Positions 7,051-14,626 of a DNA stretch of 14,626 bases are shown one piece after another. A model generated the notes under the pieces. That model ran no database searches and was not told the origin of the DNA. It was given only the letters and a program-made list of their open reading frames with translations. The DNA comes from Lutibacter sp. UBA4458 (lineage in GTDB: Bacteria; Bacteroidota; Bacteroidia; Flavobacteriales; Flavobacteriaceae), in NCBI GenBank assembly GCA_002390165.1, contig DGOU01000261.1:26264-40889 (forward strand), written 5' to 3'. The position numbers and the translations under genes were made by a program. The stretch's first letter is position 1, and every line of letters starts with the position of its first letter.

Positions 7051-8004
7051 ATGGAATATTTAGATTTTGAATTACCAATAAAAGAACTTGAAGAACAATT
7101 AGAAAAGTGTGAACTTATTGGAAAAGAAAGTCATGTTGATGTGACTGAAACTTGTAAAAACATTGAAAAAAAACTAATAAAAACAAAAAAAGATATATAC
7201 AAAAATTTAACCGCTTGGCAAAGAGTTCAGCTATCTCGCCATCCTAACAGACCTTATACACTCGATTATATTTGTGCTATGACTGGCAATACTTTTATGG
7301 AATTACATGGAGATAGAACTGTTAAAGATGACAAAGCAATGATAGGCGGTTTAGGAAAAATTGGAAACCAGTCGTATATGTTTATTGGGCAACAAAAAGG
7401 ATTTAATACAAAAACACGACAATATAGAAATTTTGGAATGTCTAATCCTGAAGGTTATAGAAAAGCCCTTCGATTAATGAAAATGGCTGAAAAATTTGGT
7501 ATTCCAGTGGTTACTTTATTAGATACACCTGGCGCATATCCTGGTTTAGAAGCTGAAGAACGCGGACAAGGAGAAGCAATTGCTAGAAATATATTAGAAA
7601 TGACTCGCTTAAAAACGCCTATTATTACCATTGTTATTGGTGAAGGAGCTTCTGGTGGTGCTTTAGGAATTGGTGTTGGAGATAAAGTTTATATGATGGA
7701 AAATACTTGGTATTCTGTTATTTCGCCTGAATCTTGTTCTTCTATTTTATGGAGAAGCTGGGAATATAAAGAACAAGCAGCTGAAGCATTAAAATTAACC
7801 GCTGAAGATATGAAAAAGCAAAAATTAATTGATGCTATTATTAGCGAGCCTCTAGGTGGCGCTCATCATGATAGAGAAACTGCTTTTAAAGAAGTTGAAA
7901 AAACAATTGTAAACACTTATAAGGAATTAAAAAAATTATCTACTGAAGAATTGGTAGAAAAACGAATGGAAAAATACCTAAATATGGGTGTTTTTAAAGA
8001 TTAA
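7051..8004 (+). CDS. accA: acetyl-CoA carboxylase carboxyltransferase subunit alpha
   Basis: AccA pairs with AccD to move the carboxyl group from carboxybiotin to acetyl-CoA, giving malonyl-CoA for fatty-acid synthesis. The 317-residue length matches the family (319 in E. coli). The N-terminal coiled region begins [16 protein letters not shown], as in E. coli. Then come [37 protein letters not shown] and [15 protein letters not shown], the last two forming the crotonase-fold oxyanion and CoA-binding loops, followed by [12 protein letters not shown]. Nothing important appears missing. The gene is followed by an intrinsic terminator; accD is not in the window. Confidence 0.97.
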   Translation: MEYLDFELPIKELEEQLEKCELIGKESHVDVTETCKNIEKKLIKTKKDIYKNLTAWQRVQLSRHPNRPYTLDYICAMTGNTFMELHGDRTVKDDKAMIGGLGKIGNQSYMFIGQQKGFNTKTRQYRNFGMSNPEGYRKALRLMKMAEKFGIPVVTLLDTPGAYPGLEAEERGQGEAIARNILEMTRLKTPIITIVIGEGASGGALGIGVGDKVYMMENTWYSVISPESCSSILWRSWEYKEQAAEALKLTAEDMKKQKLIDAIISEPLGGAHHDRETAFKEVEKTIVNTYKELKKLSTEELVEKRMEKYLNMGVFKD

Positions 8005-8030
8005 CTGTTTTTTAAAATATTAAAAATATT

Positions 8031-8053
8031 AGGCTCTTTATGAGCCTTTTTTT
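8031..8053 (+). terminator. intrinsic terminator after accA
   Basis: AGGCTC (8031-8036) and GAGCCT (8042-8047) form a perfect 6-bp stem with a five-base loop, followed by a run of T to 8053. It lies 26 bases after the accA stop and ends only 15 bases before the next start codon. Confidence 0.85.
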
Positions 8054-8068
8054 ATTAATTTTAATGCT

Positions 8069-9616
8069 ATGTATATACTTTCTTCCAAACAAATGGCGCA
8101 AGCCGACAAAGCAACTCTAAAAAAAACAAACATTACTTCTATAGAATTAATGGAACGCGCTGCAAATCTTTGCTTTCAATGGTTACATAGTCATATAAAA
8201 CCTGATGATACTAAAATTCATGTATTTTGTGGTATTGGTAATAATGGTGGAGATGGACTAGTAATTACCAGATATTTAATGGAAAATAACTATAACGTAA
8301 CTAGTTATATTGTTAATTTTAGCAACAAGCGAAGCGAAAATTTTCTAATTAATTATGAACGAGTTAAAGACCTTGGAGATTGGCCAGAAGTAATTTCAAG
8401 CGAAAATGAATTTCCAGAAATTAACGAAAATGACCTTGTTATTGACGCTATTTTTGGTCACGGATTATCTAGATCACCTGAAGGATTTACTAAAAAATTA
8501 ATTCAATATCTTAATAAAAAACAAGCTTTTACTCTTGCAATTGATTTGCCTTCTGGGCTATACAGTAATAAAACTGTAGAAAACCAGAACCATGTTTTAA
8601 AAGCGAATCATATTCTTACTTTTCAATACCCAAAACTTGCTTTTTTATTATCTGAAAATAAAGATTTTGTAGAATCATGGGAAATTATTGATATTGGGTT
8701 AGATGAAGATTTTGTAGAAAGCCTACATCCAAACTATAATTATGTAACTAAAGATGATGTATTACCTATTTATAAATTCAGAAAAAAGTGGGATCATAAA
8801 GGTAATTTTGGACATGCTTTATTAATTGGCGGAAGTTTTGGTAAAATTGGAGCAATTACTTTAGCATCAAAAGCCGCTTTAAAAATTGGAAGTGGATTAG
8901 TTTCTGCATACCTTCCAAAATGCGGTTATCAAATTATTCAAACTTCTATTCCAGAGGTTATGGCCGAAGTAGATACAGATGATGTTTTGGCTTATTTCAA
9001 TTTTAAAACAAAAGCAACCGTTATTGGTATTGGTCCTGGAATGGGAACTGCTGAAAAAACAGCAAAAGGATTTGAAGGTTTTATTAAAGAAAATAAATTG
9101 CCTTTGGTAATAGACGCTGACGCTATTAATTTGATATCAAAAGACAAAGATTTATTGCATTTTTTACCAAAAAACACAGTATTAACTCCGCATCCAAAAG
9201 AACTTGAACGGCTTATTGGAAAATGGAAAAATGACTATGATAAATTATCTAAAGCTCAAGAGTTCACTAAAATACACCATTGTGTTTTAGTATTAAAAGA
9301 TGCTATTACCGCTATTGTAACAGAAGAAACTACTTATTTTAATGCTACAGGTAATCCTGCTTTGGCTACCGCTGGCAGTGGCGATGTTTTAACCGGAATT
9401 ATTACTGGATTAATAGCCCAAAATTATACGCCTTTACAAGCTGCTATTTTTGGAGTTTATTTACATGGGTTAACTGCCGATATTGCAAGTTTAGAAATGG
9501 GTTATGAAACTTTTACCGCAAGTAATATTTTAGATTATTTGCCAGATGCATATGTTAGCTTATTTGAAAAAATAAAACTTATAGATACAGAGAAAACAGA
9601 GAAACAAGAAGATTAA
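8069..9616 (+). CDS. nnr: bifunctional NAD(P)HX epimerase / ADP-dependent dehydratase
   Basis: This enzyme repairs NADHX and NADPHX, damaged hydrates of the nicotinamide cofactors. The 515-residue length fits the fused form. The N-terminal YjeF_N epimerase domain (about 1-215) carries GIGNNGGDGLV at 55-65 and the IDLPSGLYSN loop with the catalytic aspartate. The C-terminal ribokinase-like dehydratase domain (about 230-505) has GIGPGMGT, DADAINLI, LTPHPKELERLIG and AGSGDVLTGII, with D439 of the GSGD motif. The chosen ATG gives the usual MYILSSKQMAQAD opening, seen at this position in many relatives. The accA terminator ends just 15 bases upstream, so expression needs a promoter overlapping it (TAATTTTA at 8056-8063 is one mismatch from the -7 element) or read-through. 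Confidence 0.95.
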   Translation: MYILSSKQMAQADKATLKKTNITSIELMERAANLCFQWLHSHIKPDDTKIHVFCGIGNNGGDGLVITRYLMENNYNVTSYIVNFSNKRSENFLINYERVKDLGDWPEVISSENEFPEINENDLVIDAIFGHGLSRSPEGFTKKLIQYLNKKQAFTLAIDLPSGLYSNKTVENQNHVLKANHILTFQYPKLAFLLSENKDFVESWEIIDIGLDEDFVESLHPNYNYVTKDDVLPIYKFRKKWDHKGNFGHALLIGGSFGKIGAITLASKAALKIGSGLVSAYLPKCGYQIIQTSIPEVMAEVDTDDVLAYFNFKTKATVIGIGPGMGTAEKTAKGFEGFIKENKLPLVIDADAINLISKDKDLLHFLPKNTVLTPHPKELERLIGKWKNDYDKLSKAQEFTKIHHCVLVLKDAITAIVTEETTYFNATGNPALATAGSGDVLTGIITGLIAQNYTPLQAAIFGVYLHGLTADIASLEMGYETFTASNILDYLPDAYVSLFEKIKLIDTEKTEKQED

Positions 9617-9650
9617 AAAAAGCGGTTAAATTTTAAAATTTAACCGCTTT
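9615..9650. terminator. bidirectional terminator between nnr and the thioredoxin operon
   Basis: A perfect 32-bp palindrome spans 9619-9650: AAAGCGGTTAAATTTT followed by its exact complement. On the minus strand the hairpin is followed by a seven-T run (the A-run 9615-9621, partly in the stem), so it serves best for the minus-strand thioredoxin operon. On the plus strand it ends in TTT and then AGTTTT, so it probably also ends nnr, whose stop codon abuts it. Confidence 0.85.
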
Positions 9651-9677
9651 AGTTTTAAAAATAAAAAATCTTTTAAT

Positions 9678-10691
9678 TTATAAATTCAATTTATTTAAAA
9701 AGTCTTTAATACCAGGGTTTGATGGACGTATAGCATCTGCATCTACAATTTTGCCATTTGGATCTATTAAAATGAATCTAGGAATAGAATTAATACCGTA
9801 ATCTCTAATAAATTTAGATTCAAAATTATTATCGGCAAATAATTGAATACCACTCATTCCTTTTTCTTTTATCATTTTTTTCCAAGAATCATGTGCATTT
9901 TGTTTATCTACTGAAATACTTACAAACTGAATTTTTTTCCCTTCAAATTCTTTTTCTAAGGATTTTAAAAATGGTATTTCAGCTTTACAAGGTGCGCACC
10001 AAGTTGCCCAAACATCTATAAAAACATATTTTCCTCTTAAATTTTTTAAAGAAGTTTTTGAACCATCATAGTTTTCATAATTATCAAATACTGGAGAATC
10101 TTTCCCCTCAGCTACCTTTACCATACTTGCATGAATTTTTGAATAATTCGTTTTTATATAATCAAAAAACATTTGATCATTTCTAGTATCCATTTGTACA
10201 ATTAAAGAATCTACATTTTTCTCATTTGTTTTATAAGATTCCAATTTGGCATACGCATCAGCAATTCTAGCATCAAAAGCTTCTTTATCTAATTTAAAAT
10301 AGGATTTAGGATTACCAAAATCTCCCATAAAAAAGGATTTCTTTTTAGTTAAATAATTATTTGTTTCAGAACCTTTACCAGAATAATCAATTCCATCAGA
10401 GAATTTTTCTCCTTTAAAATTCAAATTTAAATCGTATCCATTATCTAAAAAAACAGTTTCTTTTTCCGCATTATTAACTGAAATTAAATGAATTCCTTTA
10501 ATTACACTTAAAGTATCTGAAAATGTTCCATCTTTATTTACTTTAATTTCTTTTAAAACATTTTTACCTTGAATGGTTATTTTAGAAACATTAGGAGTTT
10601 TTAAAGTTCCTTTAATAGTTACAAAATCTTTACTTTTAGTGTTACATGACACTATGGTTATTACGGCTAAAAGCCAAATAAGTTTTCTCAT
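9678..10691 (-). CDS. TlpA-like thioredoxin lipoprotein, second of a tandem pair
   Basis: A 337-residue exported thioredoxin-fold protein. The signal peptide ends in IVSC with the lipid cysteine at C16. Residues of about 22-100 form a beta-rich domain resembling DUF4369 (VTIKGTLKTPNVSKITI...), then a helical linker, then a TlpA/ResA-type thioredoxin domain from about 200. The redox motif is WCAPC with cysteines 232 and 235, and the cis-proline is P304 in SIPRF. Such proteins reduce or exchange disulfides in periplasmic proteins; the partner here is unknown. It lies 13 bases downstream of a closely related gene and must share its transcript. Paralogy with that neighbour is obvious in the thioredoxin domain (WATWC-PCKAEIP, FVSISVD, QLFAD, IPRFILIDP). 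Confidence 0.9.
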   Translation of the reverse strand: MRKLIWLLAVITIVSCNTKSKDFVTIKGTLKTPNVSKITIQGKNVLKEIKVNKDGTFSDTLSVIKGIHLISVNNAEKETVFLDNGYDLNLNFKGEKFSDGIDYSGKGSETNNYLTKKKSFFMGDFGNPKSYFKLDKEAFDARIADAYAKLESYKTNEKNVDSLIVQMDTRNDQMFFDYIKTNYSKIHASMVKVAEGKDSPVFDNYENYDGSKTSLKNLRGKYVFIDVWATWCAPCKAEIPFLKSLEKEFEGKKIQFVSISVDKQNAHDSWKKMIKEKGMSGIQLFADNNFESKFIRDYGINSIPRFILIDPNGKIVDADAIRPSNPGIKDFLNKLNL

Positions 10692-10704
10692 TTTTATTAC
10701 TTTA

Positions 10705-12078
10705 TTATATTTTTAAATTTTTAAATAAATCTTCTAATTTGGTTTTATCTGAAGGTCTAGGTGCATTTGAATTAACAATATTCCCTTTAGGATCAATTAA
10801 AATAAATCTAGGAATTCCTAAAATTAAGTACTCTTTTACAAAATTAGAATTCCAATCCTTATCGGCAAATAATTGAAAGCCTTTCAAATCTTTATCTTTT
10901 ACCATTTTTAACCACTTATCATGGTCCTTTTTTCGATCTACTGAAATGCTAACAAAACTAATATTCTTATTATGATATTTTTTCTCAATTCTTTTCAAAG
11001 AAGGAATTTCAGCTTTACAAGGTCCACACCAAGTTGCCCAAACATCTATATAAACATATTTTCCTTTTAAATCGTCTAATGAAGTTGTTCCACCTGCAAA
11101 ATTCTCATAGTTATTAAATTTTGGTGAAGGTTCTCCTTTAGCAACAGTTTTTAGTTTATTATAACTTTTAGTAATTTCTTCTTTTTGCTTTTTATTAGTA
11201 GAAGCTTCCATAAAAGTTTTATAGTATTCTTCTAAATTTTCTGTGTAAGTAATTGCATATTTTGCATTGTTAAAAAGCAATTTATTTTTTATAATTTCCG
11301 ATGGAATTTCACTTGTAACTTTTAAAAAAGCTATAAATTCACCTAAAGTATCCTTTTCTGCTAATTTGGAAGCATTATCTTCATAAAAATTAGTTACTAA
11401 CTTTCTATATTCGTTTGAAAAATTAAAAGAAGCTTCATCGGTATAATTAACATTTTGTAACTCATCTAAAAAATGTTCCGATACTTCAAAATCTGGTAAT
11501 TTTGAATAGTGTGCATGATATCTTTGATAACGATTAATGGCATTTAAATAAGCAAACTGAATATTCTTTTTTTCTTTTGCCTTAAAATCTTCAGAAATAC
11601 CATTAGCAGAAGAAATCATTTCAGTAGTTTCCTCTTTTATTTTTTGAAAAACAGTTTTATACTCACCCTCATCTAAAGTATATACTTTCGTACCTTCTCC
11701 TTTAATTTCAGATTCTTTAGAGCCTTTATTAAATAAATATTGTGAAATTTCAGATCCAAAACCAGATATTTTATAGGTTTTCTGAAAATCTGAAGAATTA
11801 TAATTAACAATTAAATTTGCCCCATTTTTTATATATAAAGGAATTCTATTTTCTCCATCATAAAACAAATAGTTTCCTTCTGCCACTTTTAAGGTGTCTA
11901 AGAAACTACCATCATAGCTTATTTTGATGGTTTTTTTAAATCCATCCTTACCATTTAATGAAAATTCATTAATTCCTTGGTTTGTAATTTTACCTGAAAT
12001 TACTGCATAATCTTTTTTTACATCATTTTTACATGATATTATTGAAATAACTGCAATAATCATCCATATTTTTTTCAT
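10705..12078 (-). CDS. TlpA-like thioredoxin lipoprotein, first of a tandem pair
   Basis: A 457-residue exported protein of the same build as its downstream neighbour: lipobox IISC with C16, a DUF4369-like N-terminal domain (YAVISGKITNQGINEFSL...), a long helical, charged middle, and a C-terminal thioredoxin domain. The redox motif is WCGPC with cysteines 351 and 354; the cis-proline is P423 in GIPRF. The extra 120 residues relative to the neighbour lie in the middle region, about residues 110-310, which is rich in Lys, Glu and Asn and has no motif I recognise. The frame reaches a TTG at 12087, but the ATG at 12078 gives a clean MKK lipoprotein signal peptide. A full -7 element lies 30-37 bases upstream. 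Role: periplasmic or surface disulfide reduction is likely, the client unknown. Confidence 0.9.
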   Translation of the reverse strand: MKKIWMIIAVISIISCKNDVKKDYAVISGKITNQGINEFSLNGKDGFKKTIKISYDGSFLDTLKVAEGNYLFYDGENRIPLYIKNGANLIVNYNSSDFQKTYKISGFGSEISQYLFNKGSKESEIKGEGTKVYTLDEGEYKTVFQKIKEETTEMISSANGISEDFKAKEKKNIQFAYLNAINRYQRYHAHYSKLPDFEVSEHFLDELQNVNYTDEASFNFSNEYRKLVTNFYEDNASKLAEKDTLGEFIAFLKVTSEIPSEIIKNKLLFNNAKYAITYTENLEEYYKTFMEASTNKKQKEEITKSYNKLKTVAKGEPSPKFNNYENFAGGTTSLDDLKGKYVYIDVWATWCGPCKAEIPSLKRIEKKYHNKNISFVSISVDRKKDHDKWLKMVKDKDLKGFQLFADKDWNSNFVKEYLILGIPRFILIDPKGNIVNSNAPRPSDKTKLEDLFKNLKI

Positions 12079-12107
12079 AATTTTCAATTGATTTGAATAA
12101 ATTTTTT

Positions 12108-12115
12108 CAAAGATA
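12108..12115 (-). promoter_or_regulatory. -7 element for the thioredoxin lipoprotein operon
   Basis: On the minus strand this reads TATCTTTG, a full match to TAnnTTTG, 29 bases before the ATG at 12078. No clear TTG stands at -33, but the distance and strand fit the operon start. Confidence 0.55.
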
Positions 12116-12162
12116 ATCTATAAAAATTAAAAAAATAATGTTCATATTACTTTAACAAATAA

Positions 12163-12194
12163 TTTGCATATTCTAATATGTTTATGGAATTTTG
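12163..12194 (+). promoter_or_regulatory. promoter candidate for hutH
   Basis: TTTG at 12163-12166, a 20-base spacer, and GAATTTTG at 12187-12194 (one mismatch from TAnnTTTG) make a Bacteroidota-type promoter. It would give a leader of about 14 bases before the ATG at 12213. It overlaps a TTG that would otherwise be the upstream start of the frame. Confidence 0.5.
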
Positions 12195-12212
12195 GGGAAT
12201 CAAATTTTACAG

Positions 12213-13724
12213 ATGAAACACACACATTTTATAGATTCAAATTTAGTTACTTTCGAAATTTTAAATGATATAATCTTCACTGAAAAGAAACTTAAACTTT
12301 CACAAGATTCCATTGCAAAAATCAATAAATGTCGCACGTATTTAGATAAAAAAATAAAACAAGATTCTGCTCCAATTTATGGAATAAACACTGGGTTTGG
12401 TTCATTATGTGATGTAAAAATAAGTGCATCTAATTTAACTAAACTTCAAGAAAACTTAGTAATGAGTCACGCTTGTGGCACTGGAGATAAAGTTCCTAAA
12501 AACATTATTAAACTGATGTTATTTCTAAAAATTCAATCTTTAAGTTACGGCCATTCAGGAGTACAACTTAAAACGGTTGAACGCTTAATTGAGTTTTTTA
12601 ATAATGACATTTTACCTGTTGTTTATACACAAGGATCTTTAGGTGCTTCCGGAGATTTAGCACCACTGGCACACTTAGCATTACCGTTAATTGGTAAAGG
12701 AGAAGTATATTATAACAATCAAGTTATTTCTGGCGAAGCCCTTTTGAAAGAATTTAATTGGGAAAAAATTGAATTAAAATCTAAAGAAGGATTAGCATTG
12801 CTAAATGGTACTCAATTTATGACTGCTTATGGTTCTCATTTAATTCTAAAAGGTTTTAAATTGTCTTATTTAGCGGATTTAATTGGAAGTTTATCTTTGG
12901 AGGCTTTTGACGGAAGAATTGAACCTTTTAATGAATTAATTCACTTTATACGCCCTCATAACGGACAAATTAAAACCGCACAACAAATAAAAGGTTTTTT
13001 AACAGATAGCGAATTAATTAATCAACCAAAAGCACATGTTCAGGATCCATACTCTTTTAGATGTATTCCTCAAGTTCATGGCGCAAGTAAAGATGCTTTA
13101 AACTATTGTAAAAAAGTGTTTTTAACCGAAATAAATGCGGTTACCGATAATCCAAATATTTTTGTAGATGCAGATGAAATAATATCTGGCGGAAATTTTC
13201 ACGGACAACCGCTTGCATTAGCCTTTGATTTTTTAAGTATTGCAATGGCAGAATTAGGAAGTATTTCAGAAAGAAGAATATTTCAATTAGTTTCTGGCCT
13301 TCGAAATTTACCTCCATTTTTAGTAAAAAATCCTGGTTTAAACAGTGGTTTTATGATTCCTCAATACACCGCAGCAAGTATTGTAAGCCAAAATAAACAA
13401 TATGCTACTCCGTCCTCTATTGATTCCATTGTTTCTAGTAATGGACAAGAAGATCACGTAAGTATGGGAGCAAATGGAGCTACCAAAGCAAAAAAAATTG
13501 TAGATAATTTAGAAACTATTTTGTCTATTGAGTTGTTAAATGCTTCACAAGGGCTTTATTTTAGATTGCCATTAAAAACTTCTCCATTTTTAGAAGCGTT
13601 TTTACAAGCATATAGAAGTGAAGTGAAATTTGTTGAAAATGATATTGTACTAAGTACTGAAATAAATAAAACGGTATCTTTTTTACAAAATACTATTATT
13701 GATATAGAAGAAATATTAAATTAA
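12213..13724 (+). CDS. hutH: histidine ammonia-lyase
   Basis: HutH removes ammonia from L-histidine to give urocanate, the first step of histidine degradation. The 503-residue protein holds the GSLGASGDLAPLAHL motif, whose A145-S146-G147 cyclises to the MIO cofactor. Other aromatic ammonia-lyase landmarks are YGINTGFG, LLNGTQ, VQDPYSFRC, TDNPNIF, SGGNFHG, NSGFMIPQYTAA and QEDHVSMG. The selectivity position reads S85-H86 in VMSHACG, as in bacterial histidine lyases, not the phenylalanine or tyrosine lyase pattern. The start is the ATG at 12213; a TTG at 12192 extends the frame but lies in the promoter, and the family begins at MKHTH. No other hut gene is in the window, so the pathway is encoded elsewhere. 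Confidence 0.96.
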   Translation: MKHTHFIDSNLVTFEILNDIIFTEKKLKLSQDSIAKINKCRTYLDKKIKQDSAPIYGINTGFGSLCDVKISASNLTKLQENLVMSHACGTGDKVPKNIIKLMLFLKIQSLSYGHSGVQLKTVERLIEFFNNDILPVVYTQGSLGASGDLAPLAHLALPLIGKGEVYYNNQVISGEALLKEFNWEKIELKSKEGLALLNGTQFMTAYGSHLILKGFKLSYLADLIGSLSLEAFDGRIEPFNELIHFIRPHNGQIKTAQQIKGFLTDSELINQPKAHVQDPYSFRCIPQVHGASKDALNYCKKVFLTEINAVTDNPNIFVDADEIISGGNFHGQPLALAFDFLSIAMAELGSISERRIFQLVSGLRNLPPFLVKNPGLNSGFMIPQYTAASIVSQNKQYATPSSIDSIVSSNGQEDHVSMGANGATKAKKIVDNLETILSIELLNASQGLYFRLPLKTSPFLEAFLQAYRSEVKFVENDIVLSTEINKTVSFLQNTIIDIEEILN

Positions 13725-13753
13725 AAAAGCGATAATCAAATTACCGCTTTTTT
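13723..13753 (+). terminator. intrinsic terminator after hutH
   Basis: Arms 13723-13736 and 13740-13753 form a 14-bp stem with one A/C mismatch around a CAA loop, GCG at the core, ending in a six-T run. It begins in the hutH stop codon. The A-run on the left arm would give a T-run on the other strand as well. Confidence 0.85.
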
Positions 13754-13961
13754 ATTCAAACAAATTTTATGAAAATTTATATTTACTATTTACTAAGTAG
13801 CTAATATTTTTATTTACACATCAAAGATATAAACAAAAACTTCTAACTAAATAATTTTTACGGCATTTAGCATTTAATTAACTTGAATTGGATGAAATTT
13901 GAAATTTATGTTAAAATTTAAAGCCTTATTTTAAATAATCTTAAAGATTTTAACATTTAAA
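13754..13961. other. AT-rich gap between convergent genes, no gene seen
   Basis: This stretch separates the hutH terminator from the end of the peroxiredoxin-like gene. No frame of useful length and no RNA fold were recognised. A 13-bp palindrome, AATCTTAAAGATT at 13937-13949, lies just past the peroxiredoxin stop but has no GC stem or T-run. Confidence 0.6.
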
Positions 13962-14558
13962 TTAATTTAATATTGCTAAAATGTCTTCAAATTTAGATCT
14001 GTTTTTATAATCCGGATCGTATTGAACATATTTAATCTTTTTGTCGTTACCTATTAAATATGTAGCTGGCACAGGCAAAACTAAATTTTCTTTTTTGTTA
14101 TACTCCTGCACTTTATTAAGTGTAAACTCAAAATATTTAGGAACATTTTCTTTAGTTACATTAAAAGCAACTTTGTAATTGTTCATTATTTCATCCTTTT
14201 CATCATGAATTATAGAGAAACTATTATCAAATTTATTTGAAGTTTCTTTAATTTTATCCACTTTTTCAGGCGTTACTAACAAAACTTTAATATTTTTAGC
14301 TTCTAATTTTTGCAAATTTTCTTCTAAACTTTTTAAATGTTTATTACAATAAGGGCACCAATTACCCCGATAAAAAATTAATAAAATTTTATCTTTCTCT
14401 AAAATTTTATCCGAATTAATTTCATTTCCAAATTGATCAATTCCGACAATTTTAGGGGCTAAATCTCCTATTTTTAAATGTTCTGTATTAATTTGTGAAG
14501 TTACTTTTCCAACAAATAAAAATTGAAAAAGAGTAAGTAAAGCAATTCTCATTATCAT
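13962..14558 (-). CDS. exported peroxiredoxin-like (AhpC/TSA) protein
   Basis: A 198-residue thioredoxin-fold protein. A hydrophobic N-terminus (about residues 3-18) ending near VTSQ looks like a cleavable Sec signal without a lipobox, so the protein should be periplasmic. The mature part opens LKIGDLAPKIVGIDQFG, the usual AhpC/TSA start, and has FYRGNWCPYCNKHL with cysteines 68 and 71. The RGxWCPYC pattern is that of the peroxiredoxin-like AhpC/TSA subgroup. PATYLIGNDKKI near the C-terminus holds the cis-proline. It probably reduces peroxides or protein disulfides; which cannot be told. The start is taken at 14558; an ATG two codons later is equally possible. No convincing promoter is seen in the 68 bases to the window end. 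Confidence 0.85.
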   Translation of the reverse strand: MIMRIALLTLFQFLFVGKVTSQINTEHLKIGDLAPKIVGIDQFGNEINSDKILEKDKILLIFYRGNWCPYCNKHLKSLEENLQKLEAKNIKVLLVTPEKVDKIKETSNKFDNSFSIIHDEKDEIMNNYKVAFNVTKENVPKYFEFTLNKVQEYNKKENLVLPVPATYLIGNDKKIKYVQYDPDYKNRSKFEDILAILN

Positions 14559-14626
14559 AATTAACCGATTATTTTAAAACTTTGTCGGTATTAAAAGACC
14601 TCCATTACAATATTTTATCTTTAGTA

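Noticed and set aside
8992..9177. 61-codon minus-strand frame
   Set aside because: It lies opposite the conserved GPGMGT-DADAIN part of nnr.
12079..12087. TTG start for the longer thioredoxin lipoprotein
   Set aside because: The ATG at 12078 gives a normal lipoprotein signal peptide matching its neighbour, with C16 in both.
13937..13949. AATCTTAAAGATT palindrome as terminator of the peroxiredoxin-like gene
   Set aside because: The stem is AT-only with a one-base centre and no T-run follows on the minus strand.
14616..14623. TATCTTTA as a promoter for a gene to the right
   Set aside because: One mismatch to the -7 element, no -33 box at the right distance and no downstream gene visible; cannot be supported.

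Overview
The window looks like chromosome from a Bacteroidota species, most likely a member of the Flavobacteriaceae. The sequence is very AT-rich. Several intergenic gaps carry the TAnnTTTG promoter element of this phylum, Shine-Dalgarno sequences are largely absent, lipoproteins have Bacteroidota-style signal peptides, and the thioredoxin lipoproteins resemble the DUF4369 type common in this group. No mobile element, CRISPR array, tRNA or rRNA was seen.

Layout. (1) Positions 1-2834, minus strand: a three-gene overlapping operon of a GH130 glycoside phosphorylase-like enzyme, an MFS permease, and a lipoprotein of unrecognised fold that runs off the left edge. It reads as a small carbohydrate uptake and degradation cluster without SusC/SusD in view. 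A 181-bp gap rich in inverted repeats separates it from the next block. (2) Positions 3016-8004, plus strand: a housekeeping run of rluF (23S rRNA pseudouridine synthase), tgt (tRNA-guanine transglycosylase), an LptF/LptG-family permease, an EamA/DMT transporter, and accA (acetyl-CoA carboxylase subunit alpha), closed by an intrinsic terminator. (3) Positions 8069-9616, plus strand: a fused NAD(P)HX epimerase/dehydratase (nnr), ending in a 32-bp perfect palindrome shared with the convergent operon. (4) Positions 9678-12078, minus strand: two tandem TlpA-like thioredoxin lipoproteins. (5) Positions 12213-13724, plus strand: hutH, standing alone, with its own promoter and terminator. (6) Positions 13962-14558, minus strand: an exported peroxiredoxin-like protein.

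How the genes fit together. The GH130 operon would import a mannoside-type oligosaccharide and cleave it in the cytoplasm. The central block is translation, envelope and lipid housekeeping. The right part combines metabolite repair, three exported thioredoxin-fold proteins and the first step of histidine breakdown.

The most notable observation is that the Tgt protein, otherwise intact, lacks the three cysteines that bind structural zinc in the E. coli enzyme while keeping the histidine ligand. The best candidate for less-described biology is the GH130-MFS-lipoprotein operon with its unusual upstream repeats. Several starts differ from the longest open frame and were set here by overlap geometry, promoter position or family alignment.
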